Shown here: positions 1 to 14,200 of the stretch, one piece after another
Layout: each line of letters begins with the position of its first letter
Position numbering within the stretch: the stretch's first letter is position 1
Source: Tanytarsus gracilentus
Lineage: Eukaryota; Arthropoda; Insecta; Diptera; Chironomidae
Assembly: GCA_038502055.1 (NCBI GenBank)
Contig: JAXRKN010000017.1
Coordinates: 186,001 to 250,000 of the forward strand
Reading direction: 5' to 3'
DNA length: 64,000 nt
Made by a program: the position numbers and the translations under genes
The notes under the pieces: model-generated
Told to the model about the DNA's origin: nothing
The model's input: the letters and a program-made list of their open reading frames with translations, nothing else
Database searches by the model: none

Positions 1-3000
1 TTTCGAGGCGCAATCCTACGAGAATTTTGATTTGAACTTTCAGGAGAGCTCAGAGCACAGCTGTTAGGGTGTCGCTTGAGTGCAAAAATAAATTTTCGGT
101 TGTTGATTATTTGACATTGAATTTCATCGACTGGGAGATCGTTAATTGGAGCAACGAGGGAATAATTTAAACATTATTCATTTGAATGATAATCATGTGA
201 GATTAAAGGTAATTTTGAAAATAAATCACATGAAAATAATTTAATTTGACAATTATTGTTTATTGTATATTATTTAATTTTTTTGTGGTTTTTCGACGTT
301 AAAATAAATAATCTTAAAGAATTAATTTTTTTTTGCGTAAGTTTAAATAAAAATTTAGTTACTAAATTTATTAATTCGATGAAAAAATCTATTAAAAAAA
401 ACATTTTAGGTTCGAATCCTATAATTAAATCCTTTCAAAGTTTTATTGTAATTGTAATTTTTAATACTTTTTTTTGGTTTAATTTATTTTTTAAGTTTAT
501 TTTTCTAAAATTATTTTTTTCTTTAAAATTTTCTAAAAAATTAAACTAACATGAAAATGTTCAATTAAAAGACTCGGAAGATCATAAAAATTCCTTACGA
601 ATGAAATAAATCAGCAAAATTCTCGGCCATTATCACTTCCAATGGCTTCTCCGAGGCAATAATCATAATTTTAATAATCGTGACCTCTTTTTGTCTCTCT
701 CTCTCACTCGCCTGTCGACACTCACTTACTTTCTCGTCGTCGACTCCTTTTATGCCCCTTTGGACATACGCGCATAGATAGAGCCATGGCGATGATGTTA
801 GTTTTAGGCTTGCTAAAAATAAGCAATTCAAAGCACGTAAATGGCATCCTCAAACTATCCTTCGGCATATAAACACAGCATTCAAAAGCAACTGTTACAC
901 ACGCAAGAGATGGGCGGACGAGAGAACGTTAGTAGCTTCATATATTGCTTTTTCAAATTTTATACTGTTCGAGATGGAAAAAATCTTCACTCTCACTTGC
1001 CTGCTTAAACAGCATTAAAAGTGGCACACACAGAGTCATAAAAAAAGGAGCGAAGAGATAGAAATTTTTTTGTCAGCTGTAAACTCGCAGCAATAAAATC
1101 ATCTTTATTGCCACGTTTTTTCTTTCTCTCTGTAACAATCCAAAGAAATAAAATGTTATCCTATCCTCACTCCCCTTTTTCACCATCATCATCATCGTCA
1201 TACAATACATTATGTATGGCATTCGTTCCGAAATCCTCCAGGGTTGGTGTGGAAGTCTATCGAGATAATTTGTGAATCACTCAAGTGATAGTTGAAAATG
1301 TCTGCTGAACGTCTCAAGTATTTGTTTGTTAATTTTTTAAAATTAAATAAAATCTCAAATTCCTTAATCACTTAAAAAATCCACTCATCAACCCTTCTCG
1401 AACTTTTTTCCCTATAACACATCTCATTTTTTCTCTCGCACCAACAAATCGAGTTCTGTGCGAAATGAAATGACAAAAGTATCATTTTGAATAAAATTCC
1501 GCTTTACTTTTCTCTTTTTTTCAATTCTTATCATTAATGTGACATTAAGCGCAGTCTGAATGAGAACGACGAAAGCTCTTTTGTACAGACGCTCGTTGTA
1601 ATTTAAAGCTGCTTATGTGCGGGAGTGGAGATGAAATGATGATTGAGATTGTATGAAAATGAGCTTTAAAAGGAGAGAATTTCGGTGATTTTTGATGATC
1701 GTGAGTTGAAGTTTGAAAATCTTTTACAAAATTCAAATTCAAAGCTCGTCAAAAAATATCAAAGACTTTAAAACTTTAAAACATTAACAAAAATATTGCT
1801 GATAAAATATTTTCAACTTTATAGTTCTTGATAATTTTTTATGTCATAAAACAACCTTTTTAATGTCACCAATCCTCACACACAAAATGTCTTATCTAAA
1901 TCGCATGTTTTTCTCAGTTAAAATCCTCGAAACAGCGAGTTTTATTGTTTTTCTCACAACTATTAAACTCCCTCGCTTTCACTTTGTAGAATTTTGTAAG
2001 ATTTTCTCTCTTTTGCATTTGCGACTGTAAAAAAGCAAGTGAGAAGAGAAAAATTATTTTTATGTCAAATTTTCACGCTCGCTTTTTATTAGCCACAATA
2101 TTTTACGATTTTTTAGACCATAAAAAAAATATTGAAATTCATGAATATGCGTGAAAATATCTCAAATTATTTGAAAGAGGATTTGCTGCATGGTTTTGTG
2201 GGTTTATTATGTGAATAAATAAATGAATGAAATATGGCTGCAATTTGAATAAATTGAAAGCACTCAAAAATTATAATTTTAATATCTAAATTAACTTTGA
2301 AGTATTTAAAGAGTTTAAAGAATTTTAAATAAAAATAAAATTAGAGAAGGTTCGAATCCTTGATTTCAAAAAAATAAAAAGTGCAGAAGTTGTTATTTTT
2401 TTCGCTTTCGAACCGATTTATTTTTGTAGCCAGACTAAAGAGATATTTTTTAAGATTGTCAAAAAAAATTCGTTCTTAGGCTGTTCAAAAATTTAAAATT
2501 AAAATTTATTTTTTGATATTTTTTAATAAACTATACAACTAAATCGACATTTTATATCTCAAATATTTAAATTACTTTAACACTCTCAAATTTTGAAAGC
2601 AGTTAAGTCATGTTACGACCCAACTGCCCATGGGCAATATCTCACACATCAATTTTATCGTTTGTATGTTCAACGACAATTTTCAGTCTTATATGATTTC
2701 CGAACAAAGCTGAAAATGGAGCAAGCACACACACACAAATATTTGAATGACATGATATTTGCGAGAGAAATTAAAAGCAATCGGAGAGGACTTTGCTTCC
2801 GTAACAAACAACAAACAGTAAACATGATATGGCTTCGAGTGTAATGGAAGGTTGTCATGTGATTGCTGTTATATTGCGCCCACCATGTGACGAAGCAGAG
2901 AAAATATTTGTGTGATTATGCCCCCCGTCAGGCAAACAAGTAATGTGCAGCAATAATTTTCAGTCTTAACAATTGACCTTTTTTAGTGCAGAGCACAAAA

Positions 3001-3461
3001 AACTCCGAGGCAGGAAATTTTTATTAAAAAAGTTTATTTTCATTTTATGACTTTTGCGATTGTTGTTGTAATGCATGTGACTCTTTTTTCAGTCCTTTGA
3101 AAAGAAAAAATTAATTCCATTTGTTCATATCGCGAGTTTATAATTGATGTAATTATGTCTGAGAATGCATTTTTAGATTATTTTTATATTCATTGTGGAG
3201 ATTAAATTGTTAAACAAACAGTCGCGAACATTTAATTGGATGTTTTATGGGGGAGTGTAGATAACGCAAAATTGCTGGTTGAAATATGAAAAATTGGATT
3301 TTAAAACGAATAAAATAGACTGAAAAATTTAATGAGAGGTTGAAGAAGTTTTTAATTCTTTTAGGTTTGTATAAAAGCAGCTTAAATTAAAAATAATAGT
3401 TATAATTAATAAAAAAATTGATTTTCTAAACGAGTAAAAAAATTATTTGTTTACATTTTTA

Positions 3462-3671
3462 TGAAATTTTCCTGGTGCTCTCAAGTTTTTCCGTTTACTT
3501 TTAAAATCACTTTTTTGGGGATTTAATTTTTAAATATATAAATTACGTTATGAAATCAACGGTGATTTTTATGTGAGATTTTATAACGTCTTTTTTAATT
3601 TAAAAATTAGGTACCAAAAAAGTGATTATCAAAGTAAGCTTAAAAAATCTTGAGAGCACTTGGAATTTTTC
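3462..3671. repeat. Foldback/MITE-like inverted repeat, about 210 bp
   Basis: The two ends are imperfect inverted repeats of about 55 bp. Both carry the core GTGCTCTCAAG, followed by a TTACTTT..AATCACTTTTTTGG block. The left arm starts near 3462 and the right arm ends near 3671, with about 90 bp between them that include ACGTTAT and ATAACGT motifs. Related partial copies lie at 35700-35890 and 38330-38440. The length, the inverted ends and the lack of an ORF suit a non-autonomous DNA element. I could not define a target-site duplication, so the exact ends are uncertain. Confidence 0.6.
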
Positions 3672-6600
3672 TATGTTAGTTTTATTTATCCCGGAACTGA
3701 GTAGAAAAATTTAACTTCTCAAATTTTTTATTATTAATTTTTTTTAAATTCACAAAAACCGTTAAAAATTAATTTTTTACTTTTTAATACCCTCGCAAAT
3801 CTAAATCCCTTAGCTTTGATATCCTCAAGCTTAAAAAACTTTTCAATTACGCTCATTTTAAATGCCATCAAGCCCCTCTCGTTAGAAAGATTTTGATTGC
3901 ACTCACAATAAAATTCCGAAATAATTTTCACACCATTTGTTTGCCTCATTAAATGTTTGAAGAATGAATATAATTTCAAGTGCCCGTGAGCATATTTCCG
4001 CACTCACAAGAGTTGTCACACGAAATTGACATCAATAACGAAAACTAAGTGTAAAAGTACCCTCGAGGTTATTTCAACCACTGCTGTGTAATGTTTCGAT
4101 TGTTCAATTTCCGAGAAAAAAATTTATTTCATCTTTCATTAATGTGCAAACATAAAAACGAGAAAATGAATCAAAAAAAAGTAAATCTGAGGACGGAGGA
4201 CAAAAATATGAAGGGTGGCCGAGCAATAAATCTATTTGCTGAGGTTTTGTTTGCTTTAATTGTCCTCTCTCTCACTCATTTCATTGCAATAATCTCTGTT
4301 TGATGTCACATTAAAGGAATTTATTTCTTTTTCGTGAATGTGTGTACGCTCATGTGAGATGATAAAAGTGAAAGGACATTAAAAAGGGGGAGGAATCGAG
4401 TCTAAGCCAAAGAAATATTCATAAAAGCAGCCTGCGAATAATAAATTTTTCAACTATTCAATGCTTCATTTACCCCAAAGGGGAAATTTAATGCTGAAAC
4501 TGCCCCTCTCGTATTTAGCTTGACGATAATGCTCATTTGTTTGTCTAATAGTTAGATATGCAGACCTAAGACTGACAAATAGTTTGCCATAATGTTACAT
4601 TAGCTAAAAAGAAGTGGTCACTTATAGAATTTATTGATAAAATTAACAACCAGCTAATTTTAGGTGTCCACCCCTTCGTGATTTCTCTCGGACACATATT
4701 CTATTGATTTTTGATGTGATAGAAGCCATTTAAGTGACAATCATCCTCCTTTTTACTATTAATCATTTGACTTTTTATGGCTCTCATACTTTTATCTTCG
4801 AATAAATTTCATCTGAAATTACTGCCATCCTCACTCGACTTTAATACCAGAAAAGGAAACGTCGATGTGTATATTTTTTGATGACAAAATCGATTTGAAT
4901 GCAATTCAGCAAAAAAGATGAGAAAATTATACAGAGATGAAATGAAATGAGATAAAATTTTCACTTGATGAGGAAACATGAAAGTTGCAGGGGATGTGAA
5001 GTTTACATGGATTTAAAATAATTAAATTTTTTTTGAAATTTTGTAAAATTTAATTTGACTAAAAAATGGCAAATAGAAATTTTAAAAAATTATTTGAAAA
5101 TTACATAAAATTTTCCATCTCTTGAATGAAAATTTTTGTAAATTTTTTATACAACTCAAAAAATTAAAATTTGAAATTTTTAAAAAATTAAAAATAATTT
5201 TTTGTTTTTCACCCCTTGGAGATTTGAATTAATAGCTCAAAAAATTTAGCTTACATCGTAAATTTTATAACTCAATTTTTTTTTCTCTCGTTGCAAAGTC
5301 AAAAATTATGTAATTTTCAGTGGGGATGAAGAAAAACTTTGCGGTCTTTCTTAGGGTGCACAGTAAGTGAAGAAAGAAGAAAAATTTAAACATTAATTCA
5401 AGCATATAACTAAATGTCAAGATCTTACCAACCCACAATGTGTTTGAGTGAACGAGGAAGTTTTATAAGAGAAAAGGGAGGTAAAGAAAAAAGTTCTGAC
5501 ATTGGTTTTAGTGGAATGTGTAACCCTCCGCATGAAAGAAGAAAGAAAATTAATTGCAGTAAACACGACATTTCGAATGCTTATAGGCTGTTTGTTTCTA
5601 GTTTTTGCAAAGCATTAAACAAAATAATAATTTTCTCCTTCTCTAGCACTTTTTGCGTGAAAATGAAATGTTTTTCCTCCCATTATTCTCAGAGAATAAA
5701 AAAATGTCAACGGGTGGTAACTCAGCACTAATCTTTGATATGCGGCTGGATGTGTTGCTCGGTATGAGTTTGTGAGGTTGAGAAATATTCAAGGGATGAA
5801 AACTAAAAAAATTAAATTTTGGAAGTTTTCAGCACTTGAAAATTTAAATTAAAATAAATCGGGAAAAATTTAAATTTAAACTTAAATTAAGAAAAATAAA
5901 GATTTCAATTTAAATTAGGATAAAATAAAAATTTCAATTTTAATTATGAAAAATAAAAATTAAAATCAATTTTTAAAAATCTTCAAATTAATATGAAAAA
6001 ATTCACTTCTAACTTTAATAACCTCAAGTCAAATTCGAGATTAAAATAATTTAATATCACACTAAAGTCCAGAAAAGTCGAGAGAATGCGGAAGAGAAAA
6101 TCAATGGTTGTGTTTGCTTGTGAAAAATTATAGTTATGAGTTTCAGGCTGGTTTGAAACTTTTTCATGCGTGCTGTTTACCATTATGATTTTTGTCCTCC
6201 TTCTTCCTGGTAAAAAAACCACCCTAAAATCATGCGACAACTTCCAAGCAAAGTCTAAAGGGAAAGTGAAAGAGAAAAATTAAATCCTATTAATTTTAAT
6301 TTTTGTCACAAAAGCGTTACAGCACTTTTATCACACACACAGCTCGACTCATAATTTCCTCGTTTATTGCTCGAACAATTTTTAATAAAATAAAAACCAT
6401 CATTACATTTTATGTAAACGATCCGTTTTCCTTTTTATATTTACTTAAAATGGTGATTTTGAATTTTATTGCACGCCAACGCCGCTTGCGAAAAAACACA
6501 AGAATAAATCAAATATTCCTGCAAATGAAAATCTATTGCACAATTACATAAATGTAGTGCGGTATTTGTGGCATTAGTGTATACCTCTATGGCATGCATT

Positions 6601-8260
6601 GTTTCATTGTCGGGCACAAAATTCTAATGAGCTTTGTTTGTACAAAAACTTTGTCGTCATAAGCAGATAATGGCAATATTTAATTAGCATTTTAAATTTT
6701 GCGCTGCTAAATGTGCTTTTTGGCATCCAAATTACAATGTATATGACTTTTTACGGAATATGTTTGTTGCACAGTGGTTTCAGTCTGAAGAAAATATTAC
6801 ATTTAATGTTTATTTGCTATGATCGGTTTAAAGGTTGCTTTATCAACGATTTTAAATTTTATGAGTAAATTTTTTCCATTTTTGTATGTAAAAAGTGAGA
6901 AAATAGGGTACTTTTGGATTTGATTTTCTCCCAAAGTGGCAAAAAGCGGCAAACCAAGTAATAAAAACTTGAAAGATGCATTCTTCATCTATAGAAATTC
7001 AAGGGACTTGAGACATTCTTGTACATTCCGGCATTCGTAGAGCAGTTCTACTAAAAGTCGATTGGGGTCTCAAAGTTTTCAATTTTTTAGGCACTTCCAA
7101 GCCTTGTTACTGCAAATCATTTATAAAAATAAATAGTGAAGATGACAACAAAGAATTTGGTATCCAAAAGTCTATGACATTCATACAAAATCTTAGAGAA
7201 AATGTCATAGAAAAAAACACATAGTTTTTGGGGTACTTAAAATTATTCACTTTAAAAGCTGATTCCGTCATTCTTTTATATGGAAGTGTATGAGCTGACT
7301 TCAAAATATTGTGGACAGAGGTTCAAAGAATTTTTTAAGTAACAAGGCTCATCATAAATCGCATTTTGATTAAATGTAACTTTTTGTTCACGATGAATCC
7401 TCTGTGTGTTGCTCATTTATTGAGATGACTTAATTGATATTAATTTTCATGCTAACGAGCTCGCAAAAGTTTATTGAACTTTGGCATTTTAAAATTAACA
7501 TTTAATGAAGAGAAATTATTTTTCATGAAAATTCTTCATGAAATAACTAAAACTGCATTTATTGTCATTAAATTCCAAATAATGAACAACTCGTCTCCCG
7601 TCGTGATTCGCTTGGAATTTATCGCTGCGATAACAACGGCACATTATTAAAATTCTCTGTTGTAATCCAAAGCATTGAAATAATCCGGATTCACTCTTAA
7701 GTCCCTCTTAATGAATTCAAATCGATGAAGAGCGATGATTGGCTACTTCACAGCCAGAATATTGTTCATTGAGCTCAAATAAAGCCTAACGCATGAAAAT
7801 GTTTGAAGGGTTGTGAATGAGACACTTAGCGACACGTGGCCTTGAGGGTTTTATTCAATTTTTTACTACATTCAAGGATGCTTGATTATTGAGCAAATAA
7901 ATCTCGAGCTAATAAGCAGCGTTGGTCTAATGAGAAGGAACTATTTACCCTCTTGAATTTTAAAACAAACAAAAAGATTTTTTCTAGAGTTTAAAATTTA
8001 AATTAATGAAATTTAAGTTATAGAAAAGTTAAAATAAAAATGTTCAATCAAATTCAATTAATAACATTAAATAATTGATTAAGATGTAAATTTATCCAAA
8101 TAACGTTTAGTTTTTAACCGTCTGAGTGAGTTTTAATTAAAATATCAAGTGTATTTTCTAGGGATGGGTTTATCCATGATAAGGAGTGAAACATCCTGGA
8201 AAAGGCTTAACAATAAATGATAAAAACATTTACCTAAGTCATAACTAGTGATAAATTTTT

Positions 8261-8297
8261 TTTGGAAAAATTCAAAATTAATCCATAGCGGAGCTAC
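8261..8297 (-). repeat. Solo end fragment of the 52-54 kb repeat element
   Basis: Read on the minus strand, these 37 bases match the left end of the elements at 52385 and 53486 at 33 of 37 positions, including the shared TAGCTCCGCTAT core and the TTAATTTTG block. The match stops abruptly beyond this point. It shows that the 52-54 kb element belongs to a dispersed family and is not purely a local duplication. Confidence 0.6.
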
Positions 8298-11200
8298 AAA
8301 AATTAAAAAAGACATCTCGATAGATTCTTACCCTATCCCTTATCGCCACAAAATTGATTTCAATTGAACATCATCGCAAAACTTTTTCTTCATCTCGACA
8401 AAGCGAGGAGAGACTTTTGCTCTTATCTTTTCCATGCCACTCCTTACTTAGCGTATTAATTGGAAAATTTCACTTCAATTCATTACAAGAACAAACAACC
8501 ATCAATTTATCTTTATTTAAACATCATCCATAAGGAAAAATTTTAATTTCCATTATTATACGGAAAGAACTTCTTTCCCCTCGACGTACTCGAACAATTA
8601 TTTGAATTTGAGACACTCCAGACGAGTGAATGAATGGATGGTAGTTATGCTCGGCATGACAAAAGGCACAAATTTTCAGGAGCAAATTTATTTATTGTTT
8701 CAAGATTGAGAGCTCGGCAAATTTATCTTTCAACAACTAATCTTATTAATTCTGCATCAGTAAATCTCAAAGAGGGCCACTTATAGTGCCGTCGGTTCGC
8801 TTTTGCGAGGGGTCGACAATGCACACACCACACAATGCCTCCGAATATATTTAATTAAAAAATTCTTTTGCTTTCTGCATAATGGAACAATTAATTCAGG
8901 TTTTAATTTCGCCATACATTCGTTTCATTTCGCCGTTTTTTGGCAATTGAATATTGATGATAGGGACATTAATTTAAAATTTCTTCTCTGCCTGCACAAG
9001 CGAGAGAGAAAATTTCAAATTACCAGCTAAGAGCGAACGGGCGTCAATAAAATGATATGTGCGTGCGTATTTTATCAACGACAAGCGATAATAAAAAATA
9101 GAGTGTTGAGGGACGACAGAGAGAAATCTATTTTTCATTTAAAGTGTGGCAATTTAAATTAAGCATGACTGGAGAGAAATTGAAAAGGAGAAAAAGAAAG
9201 AGGTGAATAATTATGCAGGGAGAAAATTGGATATTTTGCATTACCAGGAAGAATTTTCTGCGATTGCGTTATTAAAATTTTAAAATAATAAAAAATATAT
9301 AATTTTTTTAACGACGCTTCAACACGCGTATATTTTTTCTAAATTTTAAGTTTTATTTTTTAAAATTTGAAATTTTTCAACCCACCGGTGACCACTAAGT
9401 TTAAGACCGCTTTAACACCCACAACTAATGTGAGCATGGGTTTCGATGTTTTTTAAAATTAATTTTTATTTTTAAAAAATTCATTCATTGACCAATAAAT
9501 CACAGAGCTATCTTCCCTTGCATCAATTTGTACATAACAAATGTGATGAATATTTAAATTTCTAAGATGCTAGCAGCAGGACTCATGACGAATACTGTCG
9601 GAAAAGAATTCTTCACAATTTTATGCAATAAAATTGAACAACAAAAAAAGGGGGAAGGAAAATAGTCATTAGTATTCAAATCATAGAGTAATATTATTTG
9701 GATGATTACAAGATTGAGAGAGAGAGGAATGTTTTATTGACATAGAGCATGGCAGCAGCAAATTGCATGGAAATAACATAAAAATAGAAAAATTGCCTTC
9801 TCTCCTCCCTTTTAACTGTGTGCACTTCATCCCCTAAATCGAAAAATTCTTTTATACTCTCGGAAAGGATCGCTCCGACCGGACGTTTGAGTTTTTATTT
9901 GTGAACGAGCATTGCATGTGAATTGTGTGAGTAAATGTGAACGTATGGTCATATGTTAATTTAATTTGTTCCTAATGATTGGATCGAAGTCAATCTGGCA
10001 TCATTGTTCTTCTCACTTACTCGAATCTCTGCAATCGTTTCGTAAAATGTACAATGCAAAAGGTCATCGTTGAGCCAACTGCTGTGACTTGTTGTGTGTT
10101 ACGGTCAATTGAGGTCTTCCCTCTTACGTAATCTACGGATAATTCCACCCTCATATGTGCTTCAACTAATGTCTCATATCATGTTCAAGATTTACAATTT
10201 AGTTGGACATGAAGAACACTTGAAAGATGATAAAAATTGTGATATGCAATGATTATTGTCTCTTGTTTTACGAAATGTAATTTTTTCTCTCATAAAAACA
10301 ATGCAATGTCTAATAAAATTGAGGGTGGTAGAAGATTTATGTGATATGACGTGCGTAATTTCATGTTAAATTTTCTTATAAACTGCTAAGAAATTCATCA
10401 TGTTGGATTAAATGTGATTTTCTCCTCCTTTCGGTGATATTATTACGAGACAATAATTCTAACTTTGTATGTGATGTATGTTGACTGCTTGAGTCAGCTC
10501 AGTTATGAGGCAAATAAATCTTGAAATATTAAATTTAAATTTTTTGTTTTTTTGAGTGAGAAATGACCACAATTTATCATAATATATAAAAATATTAAAA
10601 AGGGTTTGGTTTAAATTTTAGGGATACAAAACTTTAGAAAATTAATCACAAATTTAAAGTGATTTAAAAATTATTTTGAGATTTATTAAAACTATTGATT
10701 TTAAATTTTCAAGGATTTTTAACTTTAAATTAATTTTATTCAAGAATTATTCAGCAAAAAAATTTTAAAATGAATTTAAATAAAATTCAAAAGGTTCGAA
10801 TCCTAAAAAAGTAAAACAAATATGAAATCACTAATGATGTGAATTTATTTTTGTTTTTTAATTTTTTTGTGAATTTAATAAATTTTTCACTGCATAAAAT
10901 TCATCCACAGATATTTTAGAAAATCTTTTCACACTCGAGAAAAAACCACTTAAAAGATCAAGTAAAATTCTTCTTCAAATTTTCCGCTCAATTGTGCGTA
11001 ATGAAAGAAATTTTTCAATACATTTTCGCTCCATTTATAATTTATTTTGCAAGAGGGATGAATTTTACAAAAACTTTTCTTTTATACGATAGTGGTAATG
11101 TGTGTAGTTTTCAAATTATTCTTGTTTATTTGTCCGTAAAAATTCTTCATTTATAGGGAATCAATTTGCTGTAAAAATTTATTTCTGCACTCGAAATCTT

Positions 11201-14200
11201 TTATGTCTTCCTCCAGTACGAAAATTTATTTATTTTGGGGAAATTTTTATGATAAACTGCAATATGTTGAGGATTTATGAACATTGTGAAAATTTTCATT
11301 TTACGTCTGAACTTTTCTTTTAAAAAGGCTTGTTTTCATTTGGCATTTTGTTAAGGTTATGAAACCTTTTCAAGTAATTACAAACACTTCCAAAGTTAAT
11401 TACCCAAAAATCGAATAACCTTTAAATATTATTCAGGGGTGACTCATCTGATATTATTTTTAGAAAGTTCTTCCACAAAAAATTTTAATGAATTTTAAAA
11501 GGAGAAAAAATAATTTTTCAATCGTGACAAAAATTTTGTAAGGATTAAAATTAGAAAAGGATTAAAAGTTCAAAATTGTGTAACGTTTTGATCCAAAATT
11601 TCAACAAAACGTTGCCTTAAAAATTCTTTTCGCTCATCACAATTGAAAAATTATTGTCGAAAATCAGCCACATTGCATGCATGATCATATCAATAAAATA
11701 TCATTCATCATTATGTGAAAATCTCTCGTGTCATCACGTTTGCTAAACATGTCTTACATTTCAAATGTTACCGCATGTTTGAAGAAAATGTTCTTTCACT
11801 ACAATTTTCCCTCTTTTAACGTTCCTTTAATAAGCAACTTTTACCTCTCACGTTTATTTCATTTCGATTCATATATTTTTCTGCTATTACACTCTCAGTA
11901 TATGTGAAGCAGTGAGAGACTATTAAATGTAATCAAATATGAGGTAGAATATCCAAGTGCGGACATTTAAAAATTTTATGTTTTACAATTTTAAAATTTA
12001 TTAAAAATTTAAAATTTTTTAACAATTTTTTTAATTTTAAAAATTTCAAATCACCGCACTTTGACATGAAACAAACGAACGAAACCGCAAAAATGACTAT
12101 TAAATATTTTGTCGGGTGGAAGATTGTTGTTTTGTCTGTGAGACTCCATGAAATATTATATCAGCAATCCCATGAGTGCGCACGTATAGCAGAATAAATA
12201 TTTTTTCTCGATTTTCGACAGCAATCATCAGCGATATATTCATGATGAGTATTTTGCTCGATTGTGTGATGTGTTAATGATAAAACGAGAATAATCGCTA
12301 ATAATTCTTGGAGGATTTTATTTTGCTGATGTTGTGTGTAAGAAAGAAGGAGGAGAGAAAAGTTTTATGGTTATACATTTTGAAGGCTCATATGCTGACC
12401 GAATGAAAGGCCTTTTATCGATTTTCTCCACACAACTAGATTACCCCAATGGACATTCTCGAAATGTTCCTTTAGAAAGATGAAGAAATTTTGTGGGAGC
12501 TTAAAGGCATTTACGGCTATTAAATGGAGACTTAAGTGCGTATGGCTATGTGTTGGACACTTTATATAGAAAATCTCAAGCAGTTGAGGTGATTCATAAA
12601 ATAAATTCGAGTGAAAATCATGAACAGGATTTCTATTCAATGTACACTCACAATGCCAATTACAAGTCAATATAATGGGCAATTGAGAAAATTAATTAAC
12701 ATGAATAGATTCGACAGGAAAATTTATTTACACCATAATCTGGATAAGAGTGCAATTGTTCATTGAAGGGGAGAAATTTTATGAAATATTTATGGCATTT
12801 TTTATTTACTAAATTTTGATGTGAAATTTTCACCAATTTAGCTAAAATTTCACAGTAAAAAAATATTCCAACCCCTTTATAGAAATGTTAAAATAGACTC
12901 AAAATATTTTAATCTATTTTTATAAAATGTAACCTCAATAAAACGCGAAATATATTTCACTTTAACGTTCACCCGCATAAATTTCATTTTGACAAAATTG
13001 TAATAACATTTTCGTAATAAAAGCATTCAGATTTCTCTGCCACAATACACTTAACCAAATAAAGCCTCCTTTCAATTTAAATTAAAATTCTCACCATATT
13101 TCTTCCATTTTCATGCGTTTTGCCTTTCCACATTTATTTTCTCACTTTGACATTATTTCTGTTTCAGTGAGCTCCAATAAATTCCTAAACAAAATCACTT
13201 GAGTATAAAGCGAGAGAAAATAGGAGGATGAAAGGTAAGTAATTGACTTGAGGTAATTAATAATTGTCAATGATATTTACTTGAATCGTTCAATATTTCA
13301 CTCACACTCTGTAGAGTTCAATCGTATCCACTTTCTCACAATATCACTCCAAGTGCCAACTACCTTCGAGCGAGTTTTCAATTTTATCTAAAAGTTTAAG
13401 CAACAACAATAAAAAAGTGCAATAAATCAGGTGATTGCCGAGTCCTTTGCAAGGAGAGTGAAAAAGCGAAGCGTTTCTTTTCCTCCTTCTTTAAATTTTA
13501 TTTTATTGCTTTCCATGCTATTTTGCAGTGTCATTGAAAAGATTAAATTACTCATGTTCTTTCGTCTCTTTTTGCCTCATTCCACTTTTTTGCTCAATGA
13601 GAGAAATTTTTCTTTAGTTGTTAAAGGTGAAATGCTTTTAAAATGGACTTGGAAAATTGTCACCTGAATGATGCTTTTGATTTAAAAAAATGGGGTCCAG
13701 GACAATTTATCCACAAGTCATTTCGTCCATTTTGTCCACTCCACAAGAAATATCATTCTTCTTTTTTGAGACAATTTCTTAATTAATTTAACCAGTTTTT
13801 ATATTTACCTTTTTCATGAAATTATTTAAATGATCAAAAAATCTCGTGGCAAATCGTAAAACTCCTCTTAAATTCTTTGTCCATTAAAAGAATCAACAAA
13901 AGTGATTCGTGCATTAATTCGAAGAGCTATTCTCACTCAATGTTGTTCAAAAAGAGAAAAAAAATCTTCAACAACAACAATTTTCATCCCACTTTTGCAC
14001 TCTCCCTTAAAATCAATGGCCACTGTCAACACCTCATCTCTCCCTCTTTCTTTATCATCTTGTTTTGCACTCACTTCAAGTACACAATAACAAAAGAGAA
14101 CACACACAAAAAAAATATTGGGAAGCATCAATGTGGAAATTTTAAGATGGAAAATAAATTTTTTGCGATTTTCAATTTTATGCTTCACTTTGCACACAAT

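Noticed and set aside
405..425. GGTTCGAATCC, a perfect tRNA T-loop/B-box word, also near 2349 and 10794, with GGTTCGAGTCC near 48752
   Set aside because: The surrounding sequence gives no A box, no acceptor stem and at most a four-pair T stem, so I do not call tRNAs.
256..549. 97-codon open frame rich in Phe, Ile, Lys and Asn
   Set aside because: Composition is that of AT-rich noncoding DNA; there is no domain and no supporting splice or poly(A) context. I considered a mitochondrial insertion but see no recognisable mitochondrial gene.
5414..5731. 105-codon plus-strand open frame
   Set aside because: No domain, signal peptide or gene-like context; consistent with a chance frame.
7099..7349. 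12-bp inverted repeat AGCCTTGTTACT about 240 bp apart
   Set aside because: A match of this length at this spacing is expected about once by chance in 64 kb, and no target duplication is visible.
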